Assembly: GCF_902859765.1 (NCBI RefSeq)
Contig: NZ_CADIJV010000017.1
Span: 43,272-107,271 of the forward strand
Direction of reading: 5' to 3'
Length of the DNA: 64,000 bases
From: Achromobacter pulmonis
Lineage (GTDB): Bacteria > Pseudomonadota > Gammaproteobacteria > Burkholderiales > Burkholderiaceae_B
Shown here in pieces: positions 27,000 through 34,687 of the stretch. The notes beneath the pieces were generated by a model. It was given only the letters and a program-made list of their open reading frames with translations. It was not told the origin of the DNA and searched no databases. Made by a program: the position numbers and the translations under genes. Positions within the stretch are counted from its first letter, which is position 1; each line of letters begins with the position of its first letter.

Positions 27000-27859
27000 C
27001 GTGCCAACCGGCGGACCAGCCCGCGCCCGCCGCCCACCCAGGTCTTCCATGCCAGCCACAGTTTGCGCAGCGGCGTCAGCGAGATGCGCTGGTGCAGCAC
27101 CTGCCAGTTGTCGCGCTCGATCTCGTCGAGCAGCGCGTGATAGATCGCCGCCATCATCAGGCCGGGACGCTGCGCGCGCCGGTCGGCCTCGGGCAGGCTG
27201 CGCATCGCCTCGCGGTACAGCTCGCGGGCGCGGTCGGCCTGGAACTTCATCAGGGCCGAGAAGCGCTCGGAATACTCGCCATTCAGGATGTCCGAGGCCT
27301 TGACCTCGAACTGCTGCATGTCGTTGACCGGAATGTAGATGCGGCCGCGGCGGGCGTCGTCGCCCACGTCGCGGATGATGTTGGTCATCTGGAACGCCAG
27401 GCCGAGCTTCTCGGCGTACACCAGGGTGGCCGGATCGTTGTAGCCGAAGATGCCGGCCGAGAGTTCGCCGACCACGCCGGCGGCGTGCCAGCAGTACTTG
27501 CGCAGGCCGGGCCAGTCCAGGTAGCGGGTCTGGTCCAAGTCCATTTCCATGCCGTCGACCACCGCCAGCAGGCGCTCGCGGGTGATCGCACAGCTCTGCA
27601 GGTGCGGCTGCAGCGCGCGCGTCACGGGATGGTCGGGCTTGCCGTCGAACATCTGGTCGACCTGGGTGCGCCACCAGGCCAGCTTGATGCGCGCCAGCGA
27701 CGGGTCGGAGCATTCGTCGACCACGTCGTCGACCTCGCGGCAATAGGCGTACAGCGCCGTGATGGCGCGGCGCCGCTCGGGCGGCAGGAACAGGAAGGAA
27801 TAGTAGAAGCTGGAACCGCTTTTGGCGGCTTTCTCCTGGCAGTACTCGTCAGGCGTCAT
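26996..27859 (-). CDS. hpnD: Presqualene diphosphate synthase HpnD
   Basis: A 287-residue all-helical prenyltransferase. Both Asp-rich motifs that hold Mg-diphosphate are present: REVDDVVDE near residue 42 and NIIRDVGDDARRGRIYIP in the second half. HpnD joins two farnesyl diphosphates to presqualene diphosphate. It is the middle gene of hpnC-hpnD-hpnE: 19 bp after hpnC and overlapping hpnE. The protein opens with TPDEYCQEKAAKSGSSFYYSFLFLP, a strongly conserved HpnD N terminus. Confidence 0.94.
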   Translation of the reverse strand: MTPDEYCQEKAAKSGSSFYYSFLFLPPERRRAITALYAYCREVDDVVDECSDPSLARIKLAWWRTQVDQMFDGKPDHPVTRALQPHLQSCAITRERLLAVVDGMEMDLDQTRYLDWPGLRKYCWHAAGVVGELSAGIFGYNDPATLVYAEKLGLAFQMTNIIRDVGDDARRGRIYIPVNDMQQFEVKASDILNGEYSERFSALMKFQADRARELYREAMRSLPEADRRAQRPGLMMAAIYHALLDEIERDNWQVLHQRISLTPLRKLWLAWKTWVGGGRGLVRRLAR

Positions 27860-27878
27860 AGTTGGCAGGGCCGTTTGC

Positions 27879-28709
27879 TTACTTGATGGAGCGCCAGAGC
27901 ATGATGGCCCAGTCCTTGGCGCCCAATTCGGGTCGGTTCATGAATACATCGTAGCCGCTCGCCTCGATCCGCTCCAGCACGCGCAGCCCGCCTTGCACCA
28001 CCAGGCGCAGCTCCAGGCCGATGCGGCCCGGCAGGCGGCGCGCCAGTGGAGCGCCGAAGTGTAGCAGCGCGCGGGTGCGTTCCACCTGGAACGCCATCAG
28101 GGCGCGCCAGCCCGGGGTCAGGCGCGCGGCCGCCAGGTCTTCTTCCGAGACGCCGAAGCGGCGCAGGTCCTCCTGCGGCAGGTAGACGCGGTGCTTGTGC
28201 CAGTCTACCCGCACATCCTGCCAGAAATTCACCAATTGCAGCCCGGTGCAGATGGCATCCGACTGTTCCATGTTGCGCGGATCGGCCGCCTGGAACAGGC
28301 ACAGCATCAGCCGCCCGACCGGGTTGGCCGAGCGGGCGCAGTAATCGGCCAGCGTGGCGTAGTCGTCGTAGCGCTTGACGCTGATGTCCTGTTCGAAGGC
28401 CGACAGCAGGTCGTAGAAAGGTGTGATCGGCAGCTGATGGCGGGCGATGGTGGCCGCCAGCGGCACGAAAATGCCGGCCAGTTCGGGCGCGCCGGGCGCG
28501 GGCACGGCGCCCGGTTCGGCGCCGATGCGGTGCAGTTCGGCGCGAAACGCCGCCAACTGGGCCAGCCGCTCCGGGTCGCTGGCGGCGCCTTCGTCGGCGA
28601 TGTCGTCCGCGGCGCGGGCGAACCGGTAGAGATCGGTCACCGCGCCACGCAGCCGGCGCGGCAGCAGCAGCGAGGCGACAGGAAAATTCTCGTAGTGATC
28701 GATGGGCAT
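27879..28709 (-). CDS. hpnC: Hydroxysqualene synthase HpnC
   Basis: A 276-residue squalene/phytoene-synthase-fold protein. The N terminus HYENFPVASLLLPRRLRGAVTDLYRFARAADDIADEG has the typical HpnC opening and first Asp-rich motif; the second is FWQDVRVDWHKHRVYLP. HpnC turns presqualene diphosphate into hydroxysqualene. It is the first gene of the squalene operon, transcribed away from the alanine racemase gene. No squalene-hopene cyclase gene is present in the window, so the fate of the squalene is open. Confidence 0.93.
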   Translation of the reverse strand: MPIDHYENFPVASLLLPRRLRGAVTDLYRFARAADDIADEGAASDPERLAQLAAFRAELHRIGAEPGAVPAPGAPELAGIFVPLAATIARHQLPITPFYDLLSAFEQDISVKRYDDYATLADYCARSANPVGRLMLCLFQAADPRNMEQSDAICTGLQLVNFWQDVRVDWHKHRVYLPQEDLRRFGVSEEDLAAARLTPGWRALMAFQVERTRALLHFGAPLARRLPGRIGLELRLVVQGGLRVLERIEASGYDVFMNRPELGAKDWAIMLWRSIK

Positions 28710-28842
28710 GGTCGGGTCCTGCGTTCTGCCTGCGGTCGGGCCGCAGGGGGGAGCCGGCCCATTTTAGAGTACACGCGTATCCCCGGCCGCGCGCCGCAGG
28801 CAAGCCGATCAGTTAGACTTGAGCGCCACAGGATCCCATATC

Positions 28843-29973
28843 ATGCCCCGCCCGATTTCAGCCACTGTTTCCGTTTCCGCCCTGGCCCACAACCTGGCCG
28901 CCGTGCGCCGCCATCTCGACCAGACCGCCGCCGCCGCGTCCGGCGTGGCGCCGTCGATCTGGGCAGTGATCAAGGCCAACGCCTATGGCCACGGCATCGA
29001 ACAGGCCGTGGCCGGCTTTTCCAAGGCCCAGGGCCTGGCCATGCTCGACCTGGACGAGGCCGTGCGTTGCCGCGAGGCCGGTTGGGGCGGGCCGATCCTG
29101 TTGCTCGAAGGTTTCTTCAATCCGTCCGATCTGGAAATCGTCGACCGCTACCACCTGAGCGTCACGGTGCACCAGCGCGAACAGCTCGACATGCTGGCCC
29201 GGGCCCGCCTGTCGCGCCGGGTCGACATCATGCTCAAGCTCAATAGCGGCATGAACCGGCTCGGTTTTTCACCGGCCGCCTATCCCGCCGCCTACGAGCG
29301 CGCGCTGTTGCTGCAACAGCAGGGCGTGGTCGGCTCGGTCGGCAGGATGACCCATTTCGCCTGCGCCGATGGCCCCCAGGGCATCACCGAGCAGATGGCC
29401 GTGTTCAATTCGGTGACGCATCGGCTCGGCAGTGGCCCCATCAGCGTTTGCAACTCGGCGGCGACCCTGCGTTTTGCCGGCGTGGCGGTCGGCTCCGAGA
29501 CCCAGGCTCACTGGGTGCGTCCGGGCATCTGCCTGTACGGCGCCTCGCCTTTCGCTGACGCCGAGGCCAGCACGTTCGGCCTCAAACCGGCCATGTCGCT
29601 GCGTTCCGAGATCATCGCGGTGCAGGAACTCAAGGCGGGCGACTCGGTCGGCTACGGCGCCTTGTTCCGGGCCGACCGCGCCATGCGCGTGGGCATCGTC
29701 GCCTGCGGCTATGCCGACGGCTATCCGCGCCATGCCGCCACCGGCACGCCTGCGGTGGTGGCCGGCATCCGTACCCGGTTGGTGGGACGCGTCTCCATGG
29801 ACATGCTGATCGTCGACCTGGACCCGGTTCCCGCGGCCGGCGTCGGCGCACCGGTTTCGCTGTGGGGCGAAGAGGGGCCTTCCGTGGACGAGGTGGCGCT
29901 GGCGGCGGGCACCATCGGCTACGAGCTGCTCTGCGCCCTGGCGCCGCGCGTGCCCGTCACGCGGGACGCCTGA
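28843..29973 (+). CDS. alr: Alanine racemase
   Basis: A 376-residue PLP enzyme that interconverts L- and D-alanine for peptidoglycan or for D-alanine catabolism. The PLP lysine is Lys44 in WAVIKANAYGHG; the second catalytic base is the Tyr in VGYGALFRA. The GMNRLGF and CGYADGYPRH motifs and the C-terminal VSMDMLIVDL are all normal. ATG 28843 is chosen over a TTG eight codons upstream. It is a single gene divergent from hpnC. Biosynthetic (alr) and catabolic (dadX) forms cannot be separated here; no dadA is adjacent. Confidence 0.95.
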   Translation: MPRPISATVSVSALAHNLAAVRRHLDQTAAAASGVAPSIWAVIKANAYGHGIEQAVAGFSKAQGLAMLDLDEAVRCREAGWGGPILLLEGFFNPSDLEIVDRYHLSVTVHQREQLDMLARARLSRRVDIMLKLNSGMNRLGFSPAAYPAAYERALLLQQQGVVGSVGRMTHFACADGPQGITEQMAVFNSVTHRLGSGPISVCNSAATLRFAGVAVGSETQAHWVRPGICLYGASPFADAEASTFGLKPAMSLRSEIIAVQELKAGDSVGYGALFRADRAMRVGIVACGYADGYPRHAATGTPAVVAGIRTRLVGRVSMDMLIVDLDPVPAAGVGAPVSLWGEEGPSVDEVALAAGTIGYELLCALAPRVPVTRDA

Positions 29974-30146
29974 TCCCGCCGGGCCTGGCCGGGCACGTTC
30001 CCGGCCGCGGCAGGCCGTGGGCCTGGCGGCGTCCGATTTTCTGCCGGGACGTGCCGCGGTCTCCCCGGGGCGGCGGGTGTCCGGCATGCAAGAATTGCTA
30101 CGCAATTTACAAGACAGGTGGCGCCGGATGGTGTCTACTTGAACGA

Positions 30147-30170
30147 GCGGGCGCGCAGGCGCCCGCTTTT
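30147..30170 (+). terminator. Rho-independent terminator between alr and the SDR gene
   Basis: An 8-bp perfect stem GCGGGCGC / GCGCCCGC with loop GCAG is followed by four T. It stands only 30 bp before the next ATG, so besides ending alr transcription it could attenuate a promoter further upstream. Confidence 0.6.
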
Positions 30171-30200
30171 GCCCAGTAACGAACGACGAGGTCTCGATCC

Positions 30201-30920
30201 ATGAAGGACAAATGCGTGCTCATCACGGGTGCCACCAAAGGCATCGGCTGGGCCCTGACTCAGCGGCTGTCCGACATGGGATGTCATGTGGTCGGTATCG
30301 CGCGCAATACCAGCGATGTCGATTTCCCCGGCTACCTGTACGCCTGTGACCTGGCCGACGCCGGCCGCACCGAGGAAGTGCTGCGCGAGATCCGCGAGAA
30401 ATTCCCGGTCGATGCGGTCGTCAACAACGTCGGCATCGCCTCGCCGCAACCGCTGGGCGAGATCGACCTGGCCACCCTGTACAACGTGTTGGACCTGAAC
30501 GTGCGCGTCGCCGTGCAGGTGACGCAGGCCTTCATCGAATCGATGAAGGTGCGCCGCGCCGGCCGCATCGTCAACGTCTGCAGCCGCGCCATCCACGGCG
30601 GGCTGGAACGCACCGCCTATTCGGCCGCCAAGAGCGCGCTGGTGGGCTGCACCCGCACCTGGGCGCTGGAACTGGCCGAATATGGCGTGACCGCCAACGC
30701 GGTGGCGCCCGGACCCATCGAAACCGAATTGTTCCGCGCCACCCGCCCGGCAGGCAGCGAGGGCGAAAAGCGCGCCCTGGCCTCGGTGCCCATGAAGCGC
30801 CTGGGCACGCCGGCCGAAGTGGCGGCGGCCATTGCCTTCCTGCTGTCCGATGACGCCGGCTTCATCACCGGCCAGGTGCTGGGCGTGGATGGCGGCGGCA
30901 GCCTGGGCGGGCGTTCCTGA
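30201..30920 (+). CDS. Short-chain dehydrogenase/reductase (SDR)
   Basis: A 239-residue classical SDR. The cofactor motif is LITGATKGIGWAL (TGxxxGIG), the NNVG segment is present, and the catalytic residues are Ser in NVCSRAIHGG and Tyr/Lys in YSAAKSAL. The C terminus GQVLGVDGGGSL is typical of FabG-like enzymes. The substrate is unknown. It ends 100 bp from the convergent hpaI; being next to the homoprotocatechuate operon does not by itself link it to that pathway, which does not need an SDR. Confidence 0.85.
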   Translation: MKDKCVLITGATKGIGWALTQRLSDMGCHVVGIARNTSDVDFPGYLYACDLADAGRTEEVLREIREKFPVDAVVNNVGIASPQPLGEIDLATLYNVLDLNVRVAVQVTQAFIESMKVRRAGRIVNVCSRAIHGGLERTAYSAAKSALVGCTRTWALELAEYGVTANAVAPGPIETELFRATRPAGSEGEKRALASVPMKRLGTPAEVAAAIAFLLSDDAGFITGQVLGVDGGGSLGGRS

Positions 30921-30978
30921 TCCTGCCCCCGTGGGCTGGCCCCGGCTGACGCGGCCGTCGGCTGCCCGGATGAAGCCG

Positions 30979-31000
30979 AACGGCGCCCACGGGCGCCGTT
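30979..31000. terminator. Inverted repeat between convergent SDR and hpaI genes
   Basis: Perfect 10-bp arms AACGGCGCCC / GGGCGCCGTT separated by AC. The T-run is poor on both strands, so its efficiency as a terminator is uncertain; the position between converging genes is right. Confidence 0.45.
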
Positions 31001-31020
31001 GTCGTTTCCGCCGGCCGGTT

Positions 31021-31821
31021 TCAGTACGGTCCGCCGGTCTGGCCAGCCGGCTTGATGTCCTTGAATTCGCCCGCCAGCTTTTCGGCCGCGCGCGCCAGCA
31101 GCACCGCGTCCACCCCCACCGCCACGAACGTCGCGCCCAGCGACAGGTAATGCCGGGCCTGGGCCACGCCGCCATGCAGGATGCCGGCGGCCTTGCCCGA
31201 CTTGACGATGCGGCCGATGGCCGCGTCGATCGTGCGGGCGACCTCGGGGTGCTCGGGCTGGCCCAGGTAGCCCATGCTGGCCGACAGGTCGGCCGGGCCG
31301 ATGAAGGCGCCGTCGACGCCCTCCACGGCCAGGATTTCTTCCAGCGCATCCACGCCGCGCGGGGTTTCGATCTGCACCAGCACGCACATCTCGTCGTTGG
31401 CGCGCTCCAGGTAGTTGGGGATGCGGTTCCAGCGCGATGAGCGCGCCAGCGCGCTGCCCACGCCACGGATGCCGGCGGGCGGATAACGCACCGCGGCCAC
31501 CGCCGCCGCGGCCTCTTCGGCCGACTGCACCATCGGCACCAGCAGCGTCTGCGCGCCGGTGTCGAGGATCTGCTTGATCTGTACCGGATCGTTCCAGGCC
31601 GGGCGCACTACCGGCGCCACCGGATAGGCGGCCACCGATTGCAGCTGCGCCAGCGTGGTTTGCAGCGTGTTGGGGGCGTGCTCGCCGTCGATCAGCAGCC
31701 AGTCGAAGCCGGCGCCGGCGATGATCTCGGAGGTATAGGCGCTGGCCAGGCCGGCCCACAGGCCGATCTGGGGCGTGCCGGCGCGCAGCGCGCGTTTGAA
31801 CTGATTGGTCAGGATATCCAT
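31021..31821 (-). CDS. hpaI: 4-Hydroxy-2-oxoheptanedioate aldolase HpaI
   Basis: A 266-residue class II aldolase of the HpcH/HpaI family. Key segments are [64 protein letters not shown] (metal-binding Glu) and [17 protein letters not shown] (metal-binding Asp). HpaI splits 4-hydroxy-2-oxoheptanedioate to pyruvate and succinic semialdehyde, the final step of homoprotocatechuate breakdown. It is the last gene of the leftward hpa operon, 14 bp after hpaH. A second, divergent aldolase of the same family lies at 48.8 kb in another operon. Confidence 0.93.
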   Translation of the reverse strand: MDILTNQFKRALRAGTPQIGLWAGLASAYTSEIIAGAGFDWLLIDGEHAPNTLQTTLAQLQSVAAYPVAPVVRPAWNDPVQIKQILDTGAQTLLVPMVQSAEEAAAAVAAVRYPPAGIRGVGSALARSSRWNRIPNYLERANDEMCVLVQIETPRGVDALEEILAVEGVDGAFIGPADLSASMGYLGQPEHPEVARTIDAAIGRIVKSGKAAGILHGGVAQARHYLSLGATFVAVGVDAVLLARAAEKLAGEFKDIKPAGQTGGPY

Positions 31822-31835
31822 GGGCCGCGTTGAGG

Positions 31836-32639
31836 TCAGATGAAGTGGCAGTTGACGGAGCCGAGCACGCCGTAGTCGACGTTGAAGGTGTCGCCGGGGC
31901 GCGCGGCCACCGGACGGGTGAAGGAGCCCGACAGGATGATCTCGCCCGCCTCCAGCGCCACCTCATGCGCGGCCAGCTTGTTCGCCAGCCATACTACGCC
32001 ATTGGCGGGATGGTTCAAGACACCGGCGGCCACGCCGGTCTCCTCGACCACCGCATTGCGCGACAGGATCGCGCCGATCCAGCGCAGGTCCAGCTCGCCG
32101 ATCTTCACCGGCCGCCCGCCCATCACCACGCCGGCATTGGCGGCGTTGTCGGCGATGGTGTCGAACACCTTGCGCGGGCGCTTGCTGTCGGGGTCGATGC
32201 CGTGCGAGCGGGCGTCGATGATCTCCAGCGCCGGGATCACGTAGTCGACCGCGTCGTACACCTGGAACAGGGTCACGTCCGGGCCTTGCAGGCGCTTGCC
32301 CAGCACGAAGGCCAGTTCCACTTCCAGCCGCGGCAGGATGAAGCGGCCGGCGGGAATGTCGCCGCCGTCCTCGAAGAACATGTCGTCCAGCAGCATGCCG
32401 AAATCGGGTTCGTCGATCTGCGACGACAACTGCATGGCGCGCGAAGTCAGGCCGATCTTGTGGCCGCGCTTGACGCGGCCCTCGCCCAGCTTGATGTCCA
32501 TCCAGGCGCGCTGGATGGCGTAGGCATCGGCGAGGGTGATGTCGGGATGCTCCAGCGATATCTGGCGGATCTGCCGGCGGCTGCGTTCAGCGTCGTGCAG
32601 GCGCGCGGCCAGCGCGCGCACGGTGGTGGTGTCAAGCAT
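31836..32639 (-). CDS. hpaH: 2-Oxo-hept-4-ene-1,7-dioate hydratase HpaH
   Basis: A 267-residue member of the hydratase/decarboxylase branch of the FAH superfamily. It matches HpaH from the start ([17 protein letters not shown]...[18 protein letters not shown]) through [21 protein letters not shown]-like [14 protein letters not shown] and [19 protein letters not shown], whose E-x-E supplies metal ligands. It adds water to 2-oxohept-4-ene-1,7-dioate to make the substrate of HpaI. Gene spacing of 25 bp from hpaG2 and 14 bp to hpaI supports one operon. Confidence 0.93.
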   Translation of the reverse strand: MLDTTTVRALAARLHDAERSRRQIRQISLEHPDITLADAYAIQRAWMDIKLGEGRVKRGHKIGLTSRAMQLSSQIDEPDFGMLLDDMFFEDGGDIPAGRFILPRLEVELAFVLGKRLQGPDVTLFQVYDAVDYVIPALEIIDARSHGIDPDSKRPRKVFDTIADNAANAGVVMGGRPVKIGELDLRWIGAILSRNAVVEETGVAAGVLNHPANGVVWLANKLAAHEVALEAGEIILSGSFTRPVAARPGDTFNVDYGVLGSVNCHFI

Positions 32640-32664
32640 GCGAAGGGTATCCAGGCAAGGGAAA

Positions 32665-33414
32665 TCAGGTGGGGCAGGGCGCCAGCGTGTTGACCAGCCG
32701 GCCGATGCCGTCGATCTCGGTCACGACTTCGTCGCCCGGCTGCACGTTGACGATGCCGTCGGGGGTGCCGGTCAGGATCAGGTCGCCGGGCGACAGCGTC
32801 ATGAAGCCGCTGAAGTACGCGATCAGGGCGGGGATGTCGAACACCATGTCGCGGGTGTTGCCGCGCTGGGTCTGGACGCCGTTGACGGTGGTGCGCAGGT
32901 CCAGGTTCATCGGATCGGGCACGTCGTCGCGGTCCACCAGCCACGGCCCCAGCGGGGTGCAGGTGTCGCGGCTCTTGACGCGCAGGTTGGGGCGATACCA
33001 GTTCTCCAGATAGTCGCGCAGCGCGTAGTCGTTGGCCACGGTATAGCCGGCCACGTAGTCGTAGGCCTGCTCGCGCGCGATGTTGCGGGCGGTCTTGCCG
33101 ATCACCACTGCCAGCTCGCATTCATAGTGCATGAAGCCCACGTCCGCCGGCCGCAGCGTCTGCGCGCGATGGCCGACGAAGGTGTTGGCCGCCTTCAGGA
33201 AGCCCAGCGGTTCGGCCGGCGCCTTGAACGCCAGTTCCCTGGCGTGGTCGGCGTAGTTGATGGCCAGGGTGAAGGTGGTGCGCGGTTCGATCGGCGGCAG
33301 CCAGGTCACCGCGTCTTCGGCCAGCAGGCGGCCGTCGGCCAGGCGGATCATGCCATTGCCGGCATCGGTGGCGGCGTGGAGGGCGCCTTGGTAGGCGATG
33401 CGTGCGTGTCTCAT
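32665..33414 (-). CDS. hpaG2: HpaG C-terminal-half homologue (OPET decarboxylase/isomerase subunit)
   Basis: A 249-residue FAH-fold protein equivalent to the C-terminal half of E. coli HpaG. The conserved run includes FTLAINYADHARELAFK, HYECELAVVIGKTARN with the E-x-E metal ligands, GYTVANDYALRDYLENWYRP with the Asp ligand, NLRVKSRDTCTPLGPW and LSPGDLILTGTPDG. This half carries the metal centre that decarboxylates 5-oxopent-3-ene-1,2,5-tricarboxylate. The other half of HpaG is encoded by the preceding gene, there joined to HpaF. ATG 33414 fits the conserved N terminus; 20 bp separate it from the fusion gene. Confidence 0.9.
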   Translation of the reverse strand: MRHARIAYQGALHAATDAGNGMIRLADGRLLAEDAVTWLPPIEPRTTFTLAINYADHARELAFKAPAEPLGFLKAANTFVGHRAQTLRPADVGFMHYECELAVVIGKTARNIAREQAYDYVAGYTVANDYALRDYLENWYRPNLRVKSRDTCTPLGPWLVDRDDVPDPMNLDLRTTVNGVQTQRGNTRDMVFDIPALIAYFSGFMTLSPGDLILTGTPDGIVNVQPGDEVVTEIDGIGRLVNTLAPCPT

Positions 33415-33434
33415 GGCGGGTTCCGTGGGGCGCT

Positions 33435-34463
33435 TCAGGCGCTGGCGATAAGCATGTTGCCGAGCGTGCCGACCCCGGCGATGCGGATCTCGTAGCGTTG
33501 GCCGGCGCGTGCCAGCGGCGCGTCGGCGCGCGCCCCGGCCAGCAGGATGTCGCCCGGCTCGAAGCGCATGAACGCGGTGACGTCGGCGATCAGCCGGGCC
33601 ACCGGCCGTACCAGGTCGGCGGTGCTGGCGCGCTGCGCCAGTGCGCCGTCGATCCAGGTCTCGATGGCGAGCGCGTCCGGCTCGGGCACCGCCGCGACGG
33701 GCGCCAGTTCGCGGCCGATCGGGCAGAAGCCGTCGCGGCACTGCTGCTTGAGCGCGGGACGGAAATAGCTGTCGTGCGGCGCCGACAGGTCGGCCACCAC
33801 GCGATAGCCGGCCACATGGCTCAGCGCCTCGGCTTCGCTGACGCGGCTGGCGCGCCGGCCGAACACGATGCCCAGGGTGGCGCCGATGCGCACCTCGGGC
33901 ACGTCGGCCGGTAGCGTGATGGCATCGCCGTCGGCGGCATAGGTATTGGCCGGCTTGATGTAGAGCACGGGCGCGCGCGGCGCGGCCTGGTAGGGCGGTG
34001 CGTTGACGGCTTCGCCCAGCGCGGCCAGCGCCTGGCGTGTATTGAGCGCGGCGCCCGCCACCGTGCGCGGCAACGCGGCGGCGCGCGCCGCCAGGTAGTC
34101 GCGGTAGTTGCTGTGCTTGTAGTTGAGCACCGGGTCGGCTTGCTCGACCTGCAGCGACAGGCCCAGCGGCCGGCGCGCCATTTCCTGCGCCAGCGCGTCG
34201 CGCAGGGCCTGGAAGGTGCGCTCTCCCAATGCCGCCTGCTGCGCGGCGCTGCGGCCGTGGCCGATGCGCAGCAGCACGTGCACGAAGGCGTTGTCGGGAT
34301 GGCCGTCGGCGATCAGGTAGTCGTCCACCCGCACGGCGCGGGTGCGCGCGCCGGCCAGCGGATACAGGCTGCCATCGCCGACAGCGGCGTCCTGCACCGC
34401 GCGCATCAGGGCGCGGGTGTCCAGGTCCAGGTTGGCGGAGTACTCAATCCAGATATGTGGCAT
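33435..34463 (-). CDS. Fusion of HpaF (CHM isomerase) with the N-terminal half of HpaG
   Basis: A 342-residue two-domain protein. Residues 1-125 are a 5-carboxymethyl-2-hydroxymuconate isomerase (HpaF): Pro next to the initiator Met (MPHIWIEYSANL) is the catalytic base after Met removal, followed by LYPLAGARTRAVRVDDY, NAFVHVLLRIGHGRS and PVLNYKHSNYRDY. From about residue 150 to the end it matches the N-terminal half of E. coli HpaG (APVLYIKPANTY, SYFRPALKQQCRDGFCPIG, FEPGDILLAGA). The E-x-E metal pair is absent from this half (RIGATLGIVFG), as in E. coli. ATG 34463 is fixed by the Pro-1 requirement. It is the first gene of the leftward hpa operon; the metal-containing half is the next gene. 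Confidence 0.87.
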   Translation of the reverse strand: MPHIWIEYSANLDLDTRALMRAVQDAAVGDGSLYPLAGARTRAVRVDDYLIADGHPDNAFVHVLLRIGHGRSAAQQAALGERTFQALRDALAQEMARRPLGLSLQVEQADPVLNYKHSNYRDYLAARAAALPRTVAGAALNTRQALAALGEAVNAPPYQAAPRAPVLYIKPANTYAADGDAITLPADVPEVRIGATLGIVFGRRASRVSEAEALSHVAGYRVVADLSAPHDSYFRPALKQQCRDGFCPIGRELAPVAAVPEPDALAIETWIDGALAQRASTADLVRPVARLIADVTAFMRFEPGDILLAGARADAPLARAGQRYEIRIAGVGTLGNMLIASA

Positions 34464-34495
34464 GACAGACGCGCGACCCGCGCTTCTCCGCATAT

Positions 34496-34511
34496 TGTTA
34501 GCATGTTAAGT
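34496..34511. promoter_or_regulatory. Candidate HpaR operator, hpaF::G1 side
   Basis: TGTTAGCATGTTAAGT agrees at 12 of 16 positions with the perfect palindrome at 34612-34627 and lies 33 bp upstream of the fusion-gene start. Its first eight bases recur at 37498-37505 just upstream of hpaR. Confidence 0.5.
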
Positions 34512-34611
34512 ATCATAGTGAAAAAGCCAGCCCGCGGCAATCGCTGGCGTGTCCCGCGTGACCGCGTGACAGGGGTTGTCCGCCGTTGACAGCGTTGCCG
34601 TCGACGCATAA

Positions 34612-34627
34612 AGTTAACAGGTTAACT
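34612..34627. promoter_or_regulatory. Candidate HpaR operator, hpaE side
   Basis: AGTTAACAGGTTAACT is a perfect 16-bp inverted repeat (7-bp arms, AG centre) in an A/T-rich patch of the divergent hpa promoter region, 60 bp before hpaE. MarR-family repressors such as HpaR bind sites of this shape. Confidence 0.65.
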
Positions 34628-34687
34628 AAATTGTCAGGCCGCCCGCCGCATCGGCGTCGGCCGTCCGCCAACGGCGAGGAGACGCAC

